DNA of 6,275 nucleotides from Opitutia bacterium (GCA_947463395.1 CANHRV010000053.1:1-6275); one strand, 5' to 3'. Positions 1 to 6,275 are shown, numbered from the stretch's first letter. The notes: generated from the sequence alone by a model not told the origin. Numbers and translations: made by a program.

Positions 1-199
1 GAATCGTCATGTGCAACGATCCCGTAATACGTACACCTTTGAGTGGCTGTTTCTTAGCGTAACGAGCGCGCAGTGCCATCAATCCAGGCATCTCATGCTC
101 GGCAATTTGTAATTCTTTGCGACCCCAGTCAGCCAAACCTAAGTCGGCTACTTGGAAATCGGACTTCTTCTTCGAAGATTTGAGGGAGGGTGAGTACAT
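1..199 (-). CDS. ahcY: Adenosylhomocysteinase (SAH hydrolase), N-terminal part, runs off the left edge
   Basis: The first 66 codons of a gene that continues past the left edge. Translation from the ATG at 199 gives VADLGLADWGRK (residues 17-28), EHEMPGL (34-40) and GVRITGSLHMTI (55-66), which are signature N-terminal segments of S-adenosylhomocysteine hydrolase. H63 in SLHMT matches the substrate-binding histidine of the family. The enzyme is cytosolic and NAD-dependent. It splits S-adenosylhomocysteine into adenosine and homocysteine, removing the product that inhibits methyltransferases. The NAD-binding domain lies outside the window. The gene starts 10 bases after the metK stop, so the two are almost certainly cotranscribed. 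The spacer (TTTTACTATC on the coding strand) has no Shine-Dalgarno motif. The first 13 residues are a serine/lysine-rich leader before the conserved region, so the ATG is plausible as the start. Confidence 0.95.
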   Translation of the reverse strand, partial: MYSPSLKSSKKKSDFQVADLGLADWGRKELQIAEHEMPGLMALRARYAKKQPLKGVRITGSLHMTI

Positions 200-209
200 G
201 ATAGTAAAA

Positions 210-1391
210 TTAGGAATGGAGAGCCTTCACAAAGGCCGCGAGTTTAGTGGGAGTTTCCCAAGGCAGACCCTTCTTGCCAAAGTGTCCGTAGTGAGTGCTG
301 GCTCGGTAAAGAGGACGGCGGAGATCCAACTGACGAATAATTTCAGCGGGATTGAAGAGAAAAACTTTTTTCACCGCGGCTAAAATCTGAGCATCGGAAA
401 GTGTGCCCGTACCAAAAGTATCAAGGTGTAAACTTGTGGGCTCGGGATGACCAATCGCATAGGCCGCCTGAATCTCGCAACGCTCAGCCGCACCGGAAGC
501 AACAATATGCTTTGCCACCCAGCGTGCCATATAGGCCGCAGAACGGTCCACTTTCGTAGGATCTTTGCCAGAGAAAGCTCCACCACCATGGCGTCCCATA
601 CCACCGTAAGAATCGACGATGATTTTTCGGCCCGTTAAACCACAATCACCTTGAGGACCACCGATAACAAACCGTCCCGTGGGATTGATTAAAAACTCTG
701 TCTTACGATTCATTAAATCTTTCGGTAAAACCTTACGAATCACTTGCTCGATACAGAATTTTTCGATTTCTCGGTGAGAAACATCGGCGGTGTGCTGAGT
801 TGAAATAACGACGTTTTCAATCGCGACAGGCTCACCATCCACGTAACGCACGGCGACCTGAGATTTACAATCGGGGCGAAGCCAAGTGGTGCCCCGAGCC
901 CCTGATTTACGAAGACGGGCCAATTCACGGTTCAGACGGTGAGCGAACATTACGGGTGCTGGCATTAATTCAGGAGTTTCCGAAGAAGCGTACCCAAACA
1001 TAATCCCTTGGTCGCCCGCGCCCATCTTCGCATGCTTTTTGCCATCGGCTTTACGAGCATCAACGCCTTGAGCAATGTCGGGCGACTGCTGGGTTAAAAG
1101 ATTGGTGATAAAAATTTTATCGGCATGAAACACGTCATCATCATTCACGTAACCGATTTCACGAATCGCTCCACGTACAACTTCTTCAAAATTAATTTTT
1201 GCTTTCGTGGTTAACTCTCCTGCGATGACCACGTGATTACTCTTTACCAAAGTTTCACAAGCAACCCGAGAAAGTTTGTCCTGACTCAAACAAGCATCGA
1301 GGACGGAGTCCGAGATAAAATCGGCTACTTTGTCAGGATGGCCTTCGCCCACTGACTCGGAGGAAAAAGTAAAAACATCGCGCGGTGCCAT
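210..1391 (-). CDS. metK: S-adenosylmethionine synthase (methionine adenosyltransferase), complete
   Basis: A cytosolic enzyme that makes S-adenosylmethionine from methionine and ATP, releasing phosphate and diphosphate. The 393 residues match the usual 380-400, and all three family domains appear intact. Visible motifs are GEGHPDK (15-21, with H18 and D20), GAGDQG (124-129, with D127), RPDCKS (172-177, with D174 and K176), GDCGLTGRK (248-256, with R255 and K256) and the P-loop-like GGGAFSGKD (269-277, with K276), followed by K280 and D282. These correspond to the Mg/K-, ATP- and methionine-binding residues known from E. coli MetK. The loop before GAGDQG (about 111-123) is lysine-rich and a few residues longer than in E. 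coli; that loop varies across the family. The ATG at 1391 places the conserved FTFSSESVGEGHPDK at the usual distance from the N-terminus. There is no Shine-Dalgarno motif ahead of it (AACTCATC). It is the first gene of a probable metK-ahcY operon and divergent from the GH20-like gene. Confidence 0.98.
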   Translation of the reverse strand: MAPRDVFTFSSESVGEGHPDKVADFISDSVLDACLSQDKLSRVACETLVKSNHVVIAGELTTKAKINFEEVVRGAIREIGYVNDDDVFHADKIFITNLLTQQSPDIAQGVDARKADGKKHAKMGAGDQGIMFGYASSETPELMPAPVMFAHRLNRELARLRKSGARGTTWLRPDCKSQVAVRYVDGEPVAIENVVISTQHTADVSHREIEKFCIEQVIRKVLPKDLMNRKTEFLINPTGRFVIGGPQGDCGLTGRKIIVDSYGGMGRHGGGAFSGKDPTKVDRSAAYMARWVAKHIVASGAAERCEIQAAYAIGHPEPTSLHLDTFGTGTLSDAQILAAVKKVFLFNPAEIIRQLDLRRPLYRASTHYGHFGKKGLPWETPTKLAAFVKALHS

Positions 1392-1410
1392 GATGAGTTA
1401 AGCCAAAGCA

Positions 1411-1439
1411 ATAAAAACAGGTTAGCAAGTGTTCATCAA
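1411..1439 (-). promoter_or_regulatory. Possible sigma-70-type promoter for metK-ahcY
   Basis: On the minus strand, TTGATG (1439-1434, 4 of 6 bases of the -35 consensus) is followed after 17 bases by TTTTAT (1416-1411, 4 of 6 of the -10 consensus). Transcription would begin near 1404, leaving a leader of roughly a dozen bases before the metK ATG at 1391. That is too short for a SAM-sensing riboswitch. The match is modest and could be chance in an AT-rich spacer. Confidence 0.3.
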
Positions 1440-1440
1440 T

Positions 1441-1460
1441 GTATCTGGATAAAAAGATAC
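1441..1460. repeat. Inverted repeat in the metK / GH20 intergenic region
   Basis: GTATCT (1441-1446) and AGATAC (1455-1460) form a perfect 6-bp palindrome around an 8-base AT-rich centre. Read as plus-strand RNA, the stem extends by a U-G wobble (1440/1461) and two A-U pairs (1438-1439 with 1462-1463). There is no following T-run on either strand, so a terminator is unlikely. It lies just upstream of the candidate metK -35 and could be a protein-binding site or a chance hairpin. Confidence 0.4.
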
Positions 1461-1465
1461 GTTAT

Positions 1466-1505
1466 TTAGCACTTAGTCGGGCTTTTTTGACATTAGCGGT
1501 TAGTC
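1466..1505. repeat. Pair of 13-base direct repeats, possible operator
   Basis: TTAGCACTTAGTC (1466-1478) and TTAGCGGTTAGTC (1493-1505) agree at 11 of 13 positions and start 27 bases apart. Each contains two TTAG half-sites. A weaker third copy, beginning TTAGCA, lies at 1422-1434 (about 9 of 13). The two good copies flank a perfect TTGACA hexamer at 1487-1492 on the plus strand. Repeats in this position suit a regulator binding site, but that is inference. Confidence 0.4.
1487..1492 (+). promoter_or_regulatory. Consensus -35 hexamer TTGACA upstream of the GH20-like gene
   Basis: A perfect TTGACA faces the plus-strand gene that begins at 1565. No good -10 hexamer lies 16-18 bases downstream; the best nearby string, GTTAAA at 1512-1517, has a 19-base spacer and only 3 matches. 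It may be a weak or activator-dependent promoter, or the hexamer may be a coincidence. A short hairpin (AAGCC 1516-1520, GGCTT 1525-1529) follows it in the probable leader. Confidence 0.25.
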
Positions 1506-1564
1506 ATAAGGGTTAAAGCCTGTGGGCTTGCTCGCATGAAAGTCCTGATTCACGATGGCCTCAC

Positions 1565-3310
1565 ATGCGTGCACAAATGCCCAAACTCTTCCCCCGACCT
1601 CGCGAATTGAGTCTGCGTGGGGGATTTTTGGCGGTTCCACCTGCCCCGCATCCCACCCGTCGGTTTTTAGAAAATCTCCCCCTCAACATCGCTGAAGCCG
1701 AGATGGCTTTAAGCGAGAACCAGAAGTCACCCTGTCGTCTCGAGTATGCTGAGTCTCTCGATCGCGAATCCTATTTTCTCGAGATAACCTCCAGTGGAAT
1801 TCATTTAAAGGCGAGCGATGCCGCCGGACTTTTTTACGGAGCTCAAACGCTACGACAAATTGCTGAACAAAATCCTGAAGCACTACCTTGCTGTGATATT
1901 TTAGATGGTCCCGATTGTTCGGTACGCGGATTTATGCTGGATATCTCGCGCTGCAAAGTGCCAACACAACGCGAATTGCGTCGCTTGATTCGTGCCTTGG
2001 CTCGCCTGCGCGTCAATCAGTTACAATTATATATCGAACACACTTTCGCTTTTCCTGGACATGAAACGGTTTGGGAAAATGCATCGCCACTTTTACCTGC
2101 AGAAATCGAACAGCTAGATCGAGAGTGTGCCAACCTCGGCATCGAACTCGTGCCCAATCTAAACACTTTTGGTCATATGGAACGATGGCTTCGCCATGCT
2201 TCCTATCGCACCTTAGCCGAGTGCCCCGATGGCTGGGTACATCCGTTAACTGGGCAATTCAAAGAGCATCCCAGCACCCTTAAGCCCGATCATAACTCAC
2301 TGCAGTTTATTGACTCCCTTCTCGATGCCTACCTACCCCACTTCCGCAGTCGCCAGGTCAATATTGGGGGCGATGAACCTTGGGAGTTAGGACAAGGCTT
2401 TAGCAAAGAACTCGTGGAACGTGAGGGAAAACACTCTGTTTACCTCGCTCACCTAAAGAAACTTTGCGCACTCGTCGAAGCACGCGGTCGCACTCCTCAG
2501 TTCTGGGGCGATATTTTGTTAGAAGACTTATCCTTAGCCGGCCAAGCCCCTGTTCTCGCCGTCCCTGTCATCTGGGGCTATGATGCAGGTCACCCCTTCA
2601 TGGAACAGGCTGGTCGTCTGAAAGAATTGGGTCGATCTTACCTCATCGCTCCCGGCACCAGCACATGGCAAAGTTTTACCGGGCGATTGGGTAATGCCTT
2701 AACCAATCAAACCGAAGCGATTAGCGCTGCCATTCGCCACGAGGCACAAGGCATCCTACTCACGGCCTGGGGAGATAATGGTACACATCAACCATGGCCA
2801 ACGGCTTGGTTGCCTATGGGAGCAGGGCTAGCACAAGCCTGGTGTTTTGCGGCCAATCAAAAAGATGATGCGGATAAAGCCTGTGCGATTCTGGGCGAGC
2901 TCGATGAATCCGATGCAACGATTACTGCTCGGGCTTTACGACATCTCGGAAACCTTGATTCCTGCATCGAAAAATCCATTCGCAATAAAAGTTTGAGTTG
3001 GGAGTTCCTCACTGCTCAGCCACCAAGCCTTCCACAAGCCGTGGAGGGAGTCAGTTTAGGTGAAATCATTCGTGCCTTAGAGTACTTGGAAGATGGGCGT
3101 GAATTAGTCATGCAAATCGCCCAAGAAACCGTGCGAGAAGAACTCTTGGTCGGCATTGATTGTGCTCAAGCGGGATTAAATCGCGCCCGAGGATTTGCGC
3201 TGGAGCCATTTCAAGCCGAACAACTCAAGTCTCGCTATCGTGAAGCTTGGCTGAAACGCGCACGCCCTGGTGGGCTCGACGAAAGTCTTCGCGGACTTAA
3301 CCTCGGCTAA
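1565..3310 (+). CDS. GH20-like beta-N-acetylhexosaminidase, cytosolic, complete
   Basis: A 581-residue glycoside hydrolase predicted to remove terminal beta-linked GlcNAc or GalNAc. Residues about 14-115 resemble the GH20b alpha/beta domain that precedes the barrel (YFLEITSSGIHLKASD, then AGLFYGAQTLRQ). The TIM barrel begins at RGFMLDISRCKVPT (121-134), where R121 corresponds to the sugar-binding arginine of GH20. VNIGGDEPW (265-273) carries the D270-E271 pair expected for substrate-assisted catalysis, E271 being the acid/base. LLTAWGDNG (398-406) with W402 is the probable late-barrel subsite. A helical C-terminal region (about 430-581) ends in WLKRARPGGLDESL. Some canonical GH20 motifs are replaced: YIEHTFAFPGHE (156-167) stands where HLTDDQGWR is usual, and GTSTWQSFTG (364-373) sits near the usual YLD tyrosine. 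There is no signal peptide or membrane segment, so it is probably intracellular. No in-frame ATG lies upstream of 1565 before the stop at 1514-1516. M5 (1577) is an alternative start, and neither start has a Shine-Dalgarno. The exact substrate is unknown. Confidence 0.85.
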   Translation: MRAQMPKLFPRPRELSLRGGFLAVPPAPHPTRRFLENLPLNIAEAEMALSENQKSPCRLEYAESLDRESYFLEITSSGIHLKASDAAGLFYGAQTLRQIAEQNPEALPCCDILDGPDCSVRGFMLDISRCKVPTQRELRRLIRALARLRVNQLQLYIEHTFAFPGHETVWENASPLLPAEIEQLDRECANLGIELVPNLNTFGHMERWLRHASYRTLAECPDGWVHPLTGQFKEHPSTLKPDHNSLQFIDSLLDAYLPHFRSRQVNIGGDEPWELGQGFSKELVEREGKHSVYLAHLKKLCALVEARGRTPQFWGDILLEDLSLAGQAPVLAVPVIWGYDAGHPFMEQAGRLKELGRSYLIAPGTSTWQSFTGRLGNALTNQTEAISAAIRHEAQGILLTAWGDNGTHQPWPTAWLPMGAGLAQAWCFAANQKDDADKACAILGELDESDATITARALRHLGNLDSCIEKSIRNKSLSWEFLTAQPPSLPQAVEGVSLGEIIRALEYLEDGRELVMQIAQETVREELLVGIDCAQAGLNRARGFALEPFQAEQLKSRYREAWLKRARPGGLDESLRGLNLG

Positions 3311-3314
3311 GTCC
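3293..3314. terminator. Hairpin between convergent genes, possible weak bidirectional terminator
   Basis: GGACTTA (3293-3299) and TAAGTCC (3308-3314) are perfect complements around an 8-base loop (ACCTCGGC). The right arm begins with the TAA stop codon of the hexosaminidase, and sdhB ends 23 bases further on. The position between two convergent genes suits a shared terminator. However, neither strand has a U-tract after the stem, so intrinsic termination would be inefficient. Confidence 0.35.
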
Positions 3315-3336
3315 ACGAAGTCTCTTTGCCAAACGA

Positions 3337-4158
3337 TTATTCGCCGCCCTTGCTGGGCTTGCCCGTGGAAGAGAAGAACTCTTTCACGCGAGCGCGCAAA
3401 TAATCGCGATTCAATTTAGCAATCACATCCAGTGTGATGCTCTTAGGGCAGTGAGCTTGGCACTCGCCATAATTGGTGCAGTTACCAAAACCGGCTTCAT
3501 CCATCGTCTTGACCATCGCCAAAGTGCGTCGCTCACGCTCAGGTTGACCCTGAGGGAGAATGTTAAGGTGATTAATTTTGGCACCGACAAAGAGCATCGC
3601 CGAACCGTTCTTACAGGAAGCCACACAGGCTCCACAGCCGATACACTCTGCCGCATCCATTGCCTCATCGGCAATCTGCTTAGGTACGAGGGTATGGTTC
3701 GCTTCGGGTGCTGAACCCGTGCGCACAGTAATAAATCCGCCGGCTTGGATGACCTTATCGAAAGCGGAACGATCGACCGCCAAGTCTTTCAGCACGGGGA
3801 AAGCACGCGCGCGCCAAGGCTCAACCGTAATAGTTTCACCATCGCGGAAATTGCGCATGTGCAACTGACAGGTGGTAACACCTGGCAAAGGACCATGAGG
3901 CATGCCGTTGATGGTCATCGAGCACATACCACAAATCCCTTCTCGGCAGTCGTGGTCGAAGGCAAAAGTGTCCTTCCCTTCACGGATTAATTGCTCATTG
4001 AGCATATCCATCATTTCCAAGAAGGACGCCGTTTCAGGCACTGCTGCGAGGAAGTGCTCTTCAAAGTGACCAGGCTGGCCACGATTTTGACGCCAAACGC
4101 GTAGACGCAACGAGAGCGTGCGGCCGTGTTGATCGGAATTTCCGTTTTCCTTTACCAT
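3337..4158 (-). CDS. sdhB: Succinate dehydrogenase iron-sulfur subunit (class B)
   Basis: The 273-residue electron-transfer subunit of complex II, on the cytoplasmic face of the inner membrane. It passes electrons from the SdhA flavin to quinone through three clusters. The plant-type [2Fe-2S] ligands are C71, C76, C79 and C97 (CREGICGMC, then C97). The [4Fe-4S] ligands are C172, C175, C178 and C237, and the [3Fe-4S] ligands are C182, C227 and C233, by analogy with E. coli SdhB spacing. CKNGSAMLF (182-190), with lysine after C182 instead of proline, is typical of class B enzymes such as those of Bacteroidota. The ATG at 4158 lies 5 bases after the sdhA stop and begins MVKENGN. The reading frame stays open to 4257, but that extension lies inside sdhA and is not conserved in character. 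There is no Shine-Dalgarno, so translation may be coupled to sdhA. It is the last gene of sdhCAB and converges on the hexosaminidase. Confidence 0.97.
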   Translation of the reverse strand: MVKENGNSDQHGRTLSLRLRVWRQNRGQPGHFEEHFLAAVPETASFLEMMDMLNEQLIREGKDTFAFDHDCREGICGMCSMTINGMPHGPLPGVTTCQLHMRNFRDGETITVEPWRARAFPVLKDLAVDRSAFDKVIQAGGFITVRTGSAPEANHTLVPKQIADEAMDAAECIGCGACVASCKNGSAMLFVGAKINHLNILPQGQPERERRTLAMVKTMDEAGFGNCTNYGECQAHCPKSITLDVIAKLNRDYLRARVKEFFSSTGKPSKGGE

Positions 4159-4163
4159 AAAGA

Positions 4164-6092
4164 TTATTTGTAAGAGCGAGTGGTGAATTGAACCTCTTCG
4201 TAAACGAGTGGCTCGGTGTGACGAACGGGATGTTTGTTTTCGCCCTGCCACTCCCAAACCGCGACGTGGGCATAGTTGTCATCATTACGCTTCGCTTCTC
4301 CACTGTCTTGATATTCCGTGCGGAAGTGACCTCCGCAGGATTCTTCACGACTGAGGGCATCGAGGCACATCATGATACCAAAATCAAGGAAGTCAGCCAC
4401 GCGACCGGCGCGCTCTAACTCGGGAGCCAACTGATCGCCAGAACCGACCACGCGAACATTCTTCCAGAAATCGGCACGGAGAGCTTCCAAGTCTTTAATG
4501 GCTTGTTGTAACCCTGCTTTATCGCGCGCCATACCGCATTTTTCCCAAACAATTTTGCCGAGTTCTTTGTGATAACTTCGAGCAGAACGTGTTCCTTTGT
4601 TTTGAATAAACCATTGGGTGCGGTCTTGGACTTCCTTCACCGCCGCTTTATATTCAGGGCGATCGACGGAAGGACGGCCCGAAAGCCCCACTCCAGCCAA
4701 GTAATCCGTCACGGTGTAAGGCAGAACGAAATAACCATCGGCGAGTCCTTGCATGAGAGCCGAAGCCCCCAAACGATTGGCACCGTGATCAGAGAAGTTG
4801 GCTTCACCGCCGACGAACAATCCAGGAATGTTCGATTGCAAATTATAATCTACCCAGAGACCACCCATGGTGTAGTGGACCGCAGGGAAAATACGCATTG
4901 GCTGGCGATAGGCATTCTCACCAGTGATATTTTCATACATATCAAACAGGTTGCCATAACGTTCACGAATCGCTGATTCACCCAGACGATTAATCGCCGC
5001 AGAGAAATCAAGGTATACACCGAGACGCTTTCCATCGACCATTTGGCCGACGCCACGACCTTCATCGCAAACTTCCTTAGCGGCACGAGAAGAAATATCG
5101 CGCGGGGCGAGATTGCCATAACTAGGATACTTGCGCTCTAAGAAATAATCGCGACGGTCTTCAGGGATTTCTGAAGCAGGCTTACCGCAATCGGCTTTGT
5201 CTTTAGGCACCCAAACACGTCCATCATTACGGAGAGATTCGGACATTAAAGTCAGCTTCGACTGATCTTCACCATGAACTGGAATACAGGTGGGGTGAAT
5301 CTGTGTATAGCAAGGATTCGCAAAGCCTGCGCCGCGACGGTGAGCACGGAAAGTGGCGGTTACATTGCAACCCTGAGCGTTCGTCGAAAGATAGAAAACG
5401 TTTCCATAACCGCCGGTACAAAGAACGACAACATCGGAAGCCCATGCTTTGATTTCGCCGTTCACTAAATTACGGGTGACAATCCCCTTGGCTTGGCCGT
5501 CCACTAAAACTAAATCGAGCATTTCATGACGTGGATACATTTTCACCGTACCAGCACCGATTTGACGAGAGAGTGCGGAATAAGCTCCGAGCAAAAGTTG
5601 CTGACCCGTTTGGCCACGCGCATAGAATGTACGAGAAACTTGAGCGCCGCCGAAAGAACGATTCGCCAATAAACCCCCGTATTCACGGGCAAAAGGAACA
5701 CCTTGGGCGACACATTGGTCGATGATGGAAGTCGAAACTTGCGCGAGGCGATAAACATTGGCCTCACGTGCGCGATAGTCTCCACCCTTAATGGTATCCA
5801 AAAATAAACGACGAACGCTATCGCCATCATTCTGATAATTTTTGGCCGCATTAATTCCGCCTTGGGCAGCAATGGAGTGCGCACGACGTGGACTATCTTG
5901 ATAACAGAAACAGGAAACCTCGTAACCCATTTCCGCAAACGAGGCGGCCGCGGCTGAACCTGCCAAACCAGATCCAACCACGATGATGTGGTACTTCCGA
6001 CGATTGGCGGGGTTAACCAAGCGTAGTTTCGCTTTGTGGTTATTCCACTTGTCAGCGAGAGGACCAGCAGGGATTTTCGATTCGAGTTTCAT
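4164..6092 (-). CDS. sdhA: Succinate dehydrogenase flavoprotein subunit (class B)
   Basis: The 642-residue catalytic subunit of complex II, which oxidises succinate to fumarate with covalently bound FAD; it could also run in the fumarate-reducing direction. The FAD-binding Rossmann motif is GSGLAG (40-45). H72 in RRAHSIAAQGG is the expected site of covalent FAD attachment. Dicarboxylate-site candidates are H266 (QIHPT), R288 (SESLRNDGR), H406 (HYTMGG) and R440 (GANRLG), by analogy with SdhA/FrdA of other bacteria. E430 in GGEAN contacts FAD in the family. The C-terminal segment REESCGGHFRTEYQ (582-595) is a normal capping-region signature. Length and N-terminus (MKLESKIPAGPLADKW) match class B SdhA, which is longer than the E. 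coli enzyme. The start lies 5 bases after the sdhC stop with no Shine-Dalgarno, and the stop lies 5 bases before sdhB. No key residue appears to be missing. Confidence 0.98.
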   Translation of the reverse strand: MKLESKIPAGPLADKWNNHKAKLRLVNPANRRKYHIIVVGSGLAGSAAAASFAEMGYEVSCFCYQDSPRRAHSIAAQGGINAAKNYQNDGDSVRRLFLDTIKGGDYRAREANVYRLAQVSTSIIDQCVAQGVPFAREYGGLLANRSFGGAQVSRTFYARGQTGQQLLLGAYSALSRQIGAGTVKMYPRHEMLDLVLVDGQAKGIVTRNLVNGEIKAWASDVVVLCTGGYGNVFYLSTNAQGCNVTATFRAHRRGAGFANPCYTQIHPTCIPVHGEDQSKLTLMSESLRNDGRVWVPKDKADCGKPASEIPEDRRDYFLERKYPSYGNLAPRDISSRAAKEVCDEGRGVGQMVDGKRLGVYLDFSAAINRLGESAIRERYGNLFDMYENITGENAYRQPMRIFPAVHYTMGGLWVDYNLQSNIPGLFVGGEANFSDHGANRLGASALMQGLADGYFVLPYTVTDYLAGVGLSGRPSVDRPEYKAAVKEVQDRTQWFIQNKGTRSARSYHKELGKIVWEKCGMARDKAGLQQAIKDLEALRADFWKNVRVVGSGDQLAPELERAGRVADFLDFGIMMCLDALSREESCGGHFRTEYQDSGEAKRNDDNYAHVAVWEWQGENKHPVRHTEPLVYEEVQFTTRSYK

Positions 6093-6097
6093 GGTAC

Positions 6098-6275
6098 TTA
6101 CTTAATGCAGCCGAGGAGAACGGCTAAAGGAATAGAAATAAAGCCGAGGGCGATGATCCAGCCATAGGCATTAGCGATAAAATCAACCCGACCGCGCCAA
6201 CGCTCATTGCGCAGACCGAGCGTCTGAAAAACACTGCTTACACCATGACTTAGGTGCAGGCAGAGTAAAAGCATA
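6098..6275 (-). CDS. sdhC: Succinate dehydrogenase cytochrome b subunit (class B), C-terminal part, runs off the right edge
   Basis: The last 58 codons plus stop of a gene that begins beyond the right edge. The visible peptide contains HLSHGVSSVFQTLGLRNERW, a signature of the single di-heme membrane anchor of class B succinate:quinone oxidoreductases, such as those of Bacteroidota and Wolinella. One of the two histidines (seventh and tenth of the visible part) should be an axial heme b ligand. A hydrophobic stretch (WIIALGFISIPLAVLLGCI) forms the last membrane helix before the TAA at 6100-6098. The protein anchors SdhAB to the inner membrane and holds the quinone site. Class B enzymes use this one five-helix subunit, so no separate sdhD is expected, and none is seen between sdhC and sdhA. 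The first visible codon is an ATG, but it lies inside the conserved region and is not the start. Confidence 0.9.
   Translation of the reverse strand, partial: MLLLCLHLSHGVSSVFQTLGLRNERWRGRVDFIANAYGWIIALGFISIPLAVLLGCIK

Noticed and set aside
117..383. Plus-strand open frame across the ahcY-metK junction
   Set aside because: It is antisense to two well-supported genes and its predicted peptide shows no family resemblance.
1466..1490. Possible intrinsic terminator ending in the T-run at 1483-1488
   Set aside because: The only stem available before the T-run (AGC with GCT) is 3 bp, far too weak, and no plus-strand gene ends upstream of it.
4159..4257. N-terminal extension of sdhB by 33 residues to an upstream ATG at 4257
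   Set aside because: The extension lies inside the conserved C-terminus of sdhA in another frame and is basic and low in SdhB character. The ATG at 4158, 5 bases after the sdhA stop, gives the normal protein length.
4569..4976. Plus-strand open frame of 135 codons antisense to sdhA
   Set aside because: It is antisense to a highly conserved coding region, has no recognisable domain and no ribosome-binding site, and is best explained as a shadow of sdhA codon usage.
5543..5977. Minus-strand open frame of 144 codons
   Set aside because: It lies wholly inside sdhA in a shifted frame, has no recognisable domain, and sdhA is intact and conserved over the same bases.
1..6275. Mobile element, CRISPR array, tRNA or rRNA, or a defence or biosynthetic cluster
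   Set aside because: No transposase or integrase, long terminal repeats, regularly spaced repeats or RNA-gene-like sequence was seen. All genes over 95 percent of the window are intact housekeeping or carbohydrate-metabolism genes.

Overview
The window looks like ordinary chromosome from a bacterium of about half GC content. Three things suggest Verrucomicrobiota or a relative, but this is inference from family resemblance and no database search was possible. The succinate dehydrogenase is of the class B type (order sdhC-sdhA-sdhB, SdhB with a C-K-N-G-S motif after the last cysteine of its first cluster motif), as found in Bacteroidota, Verrucomicrobiota, Chlamydiota, Deltaproteobacteria and Epsilonproteobacteria. 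metK lies directly upstream of ahcY. The remaining gene is a cytosolic GH20-like hexosaminidase. None of the five gene starts visible here has a clear Shine-Dalgarno sequence.

Layout: five genes lie on the minus strand and one on the plus strand. From the left edge, on the minus strand, come the first 66 codons of ahcY (adenosylhomocysteinase, running off the edge) and, 10 bases upstream of it, complete metK (S-adenosylmethionine synthase). A 173-base divergent intergenic region follows. It holds a possible metK promoter, a 6-bp inverted repeat and a pair of 13-base direct repeats flanking a perfect TTGACA. Then comes the only plus-strand gene, a complete 581-residue GH20-like beta-N-acetylhexosaminidase. 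It converges on sdhB across 26 bases, with a 7-bp hairpin spanning its stop codon. The right half is a tightly packed minus-strand operon: the sdhC 3' end (off the right edge), sdhA and sdhB, with exactly 5 bases between each pair.

Function: MetK and AhcY are two steps of the activated methyl cycle. MetK makes S-adenosylmethionine and AhcY clears the S-adenosylhomocysteine left by methyltransferases, so joint transcription makes sense. SdhCAB is the membrane-bound succinate:quinone oxidoreductase (complex II) linking the TCA cycle to the quinone pool. The hexosaminidase lacks a signal peptide and probably trims imported or recycled amino-sugar oligosaccharides in the cytosol. It has no visible functional link to its neighbours.

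I found no mobile element, CRISPR array, RNA gene or clearly new multi-gene system. The points most worth a second look are the repeats in the divergent intergenic region and the non-standard active-site surroundings of the hexosaminidase.
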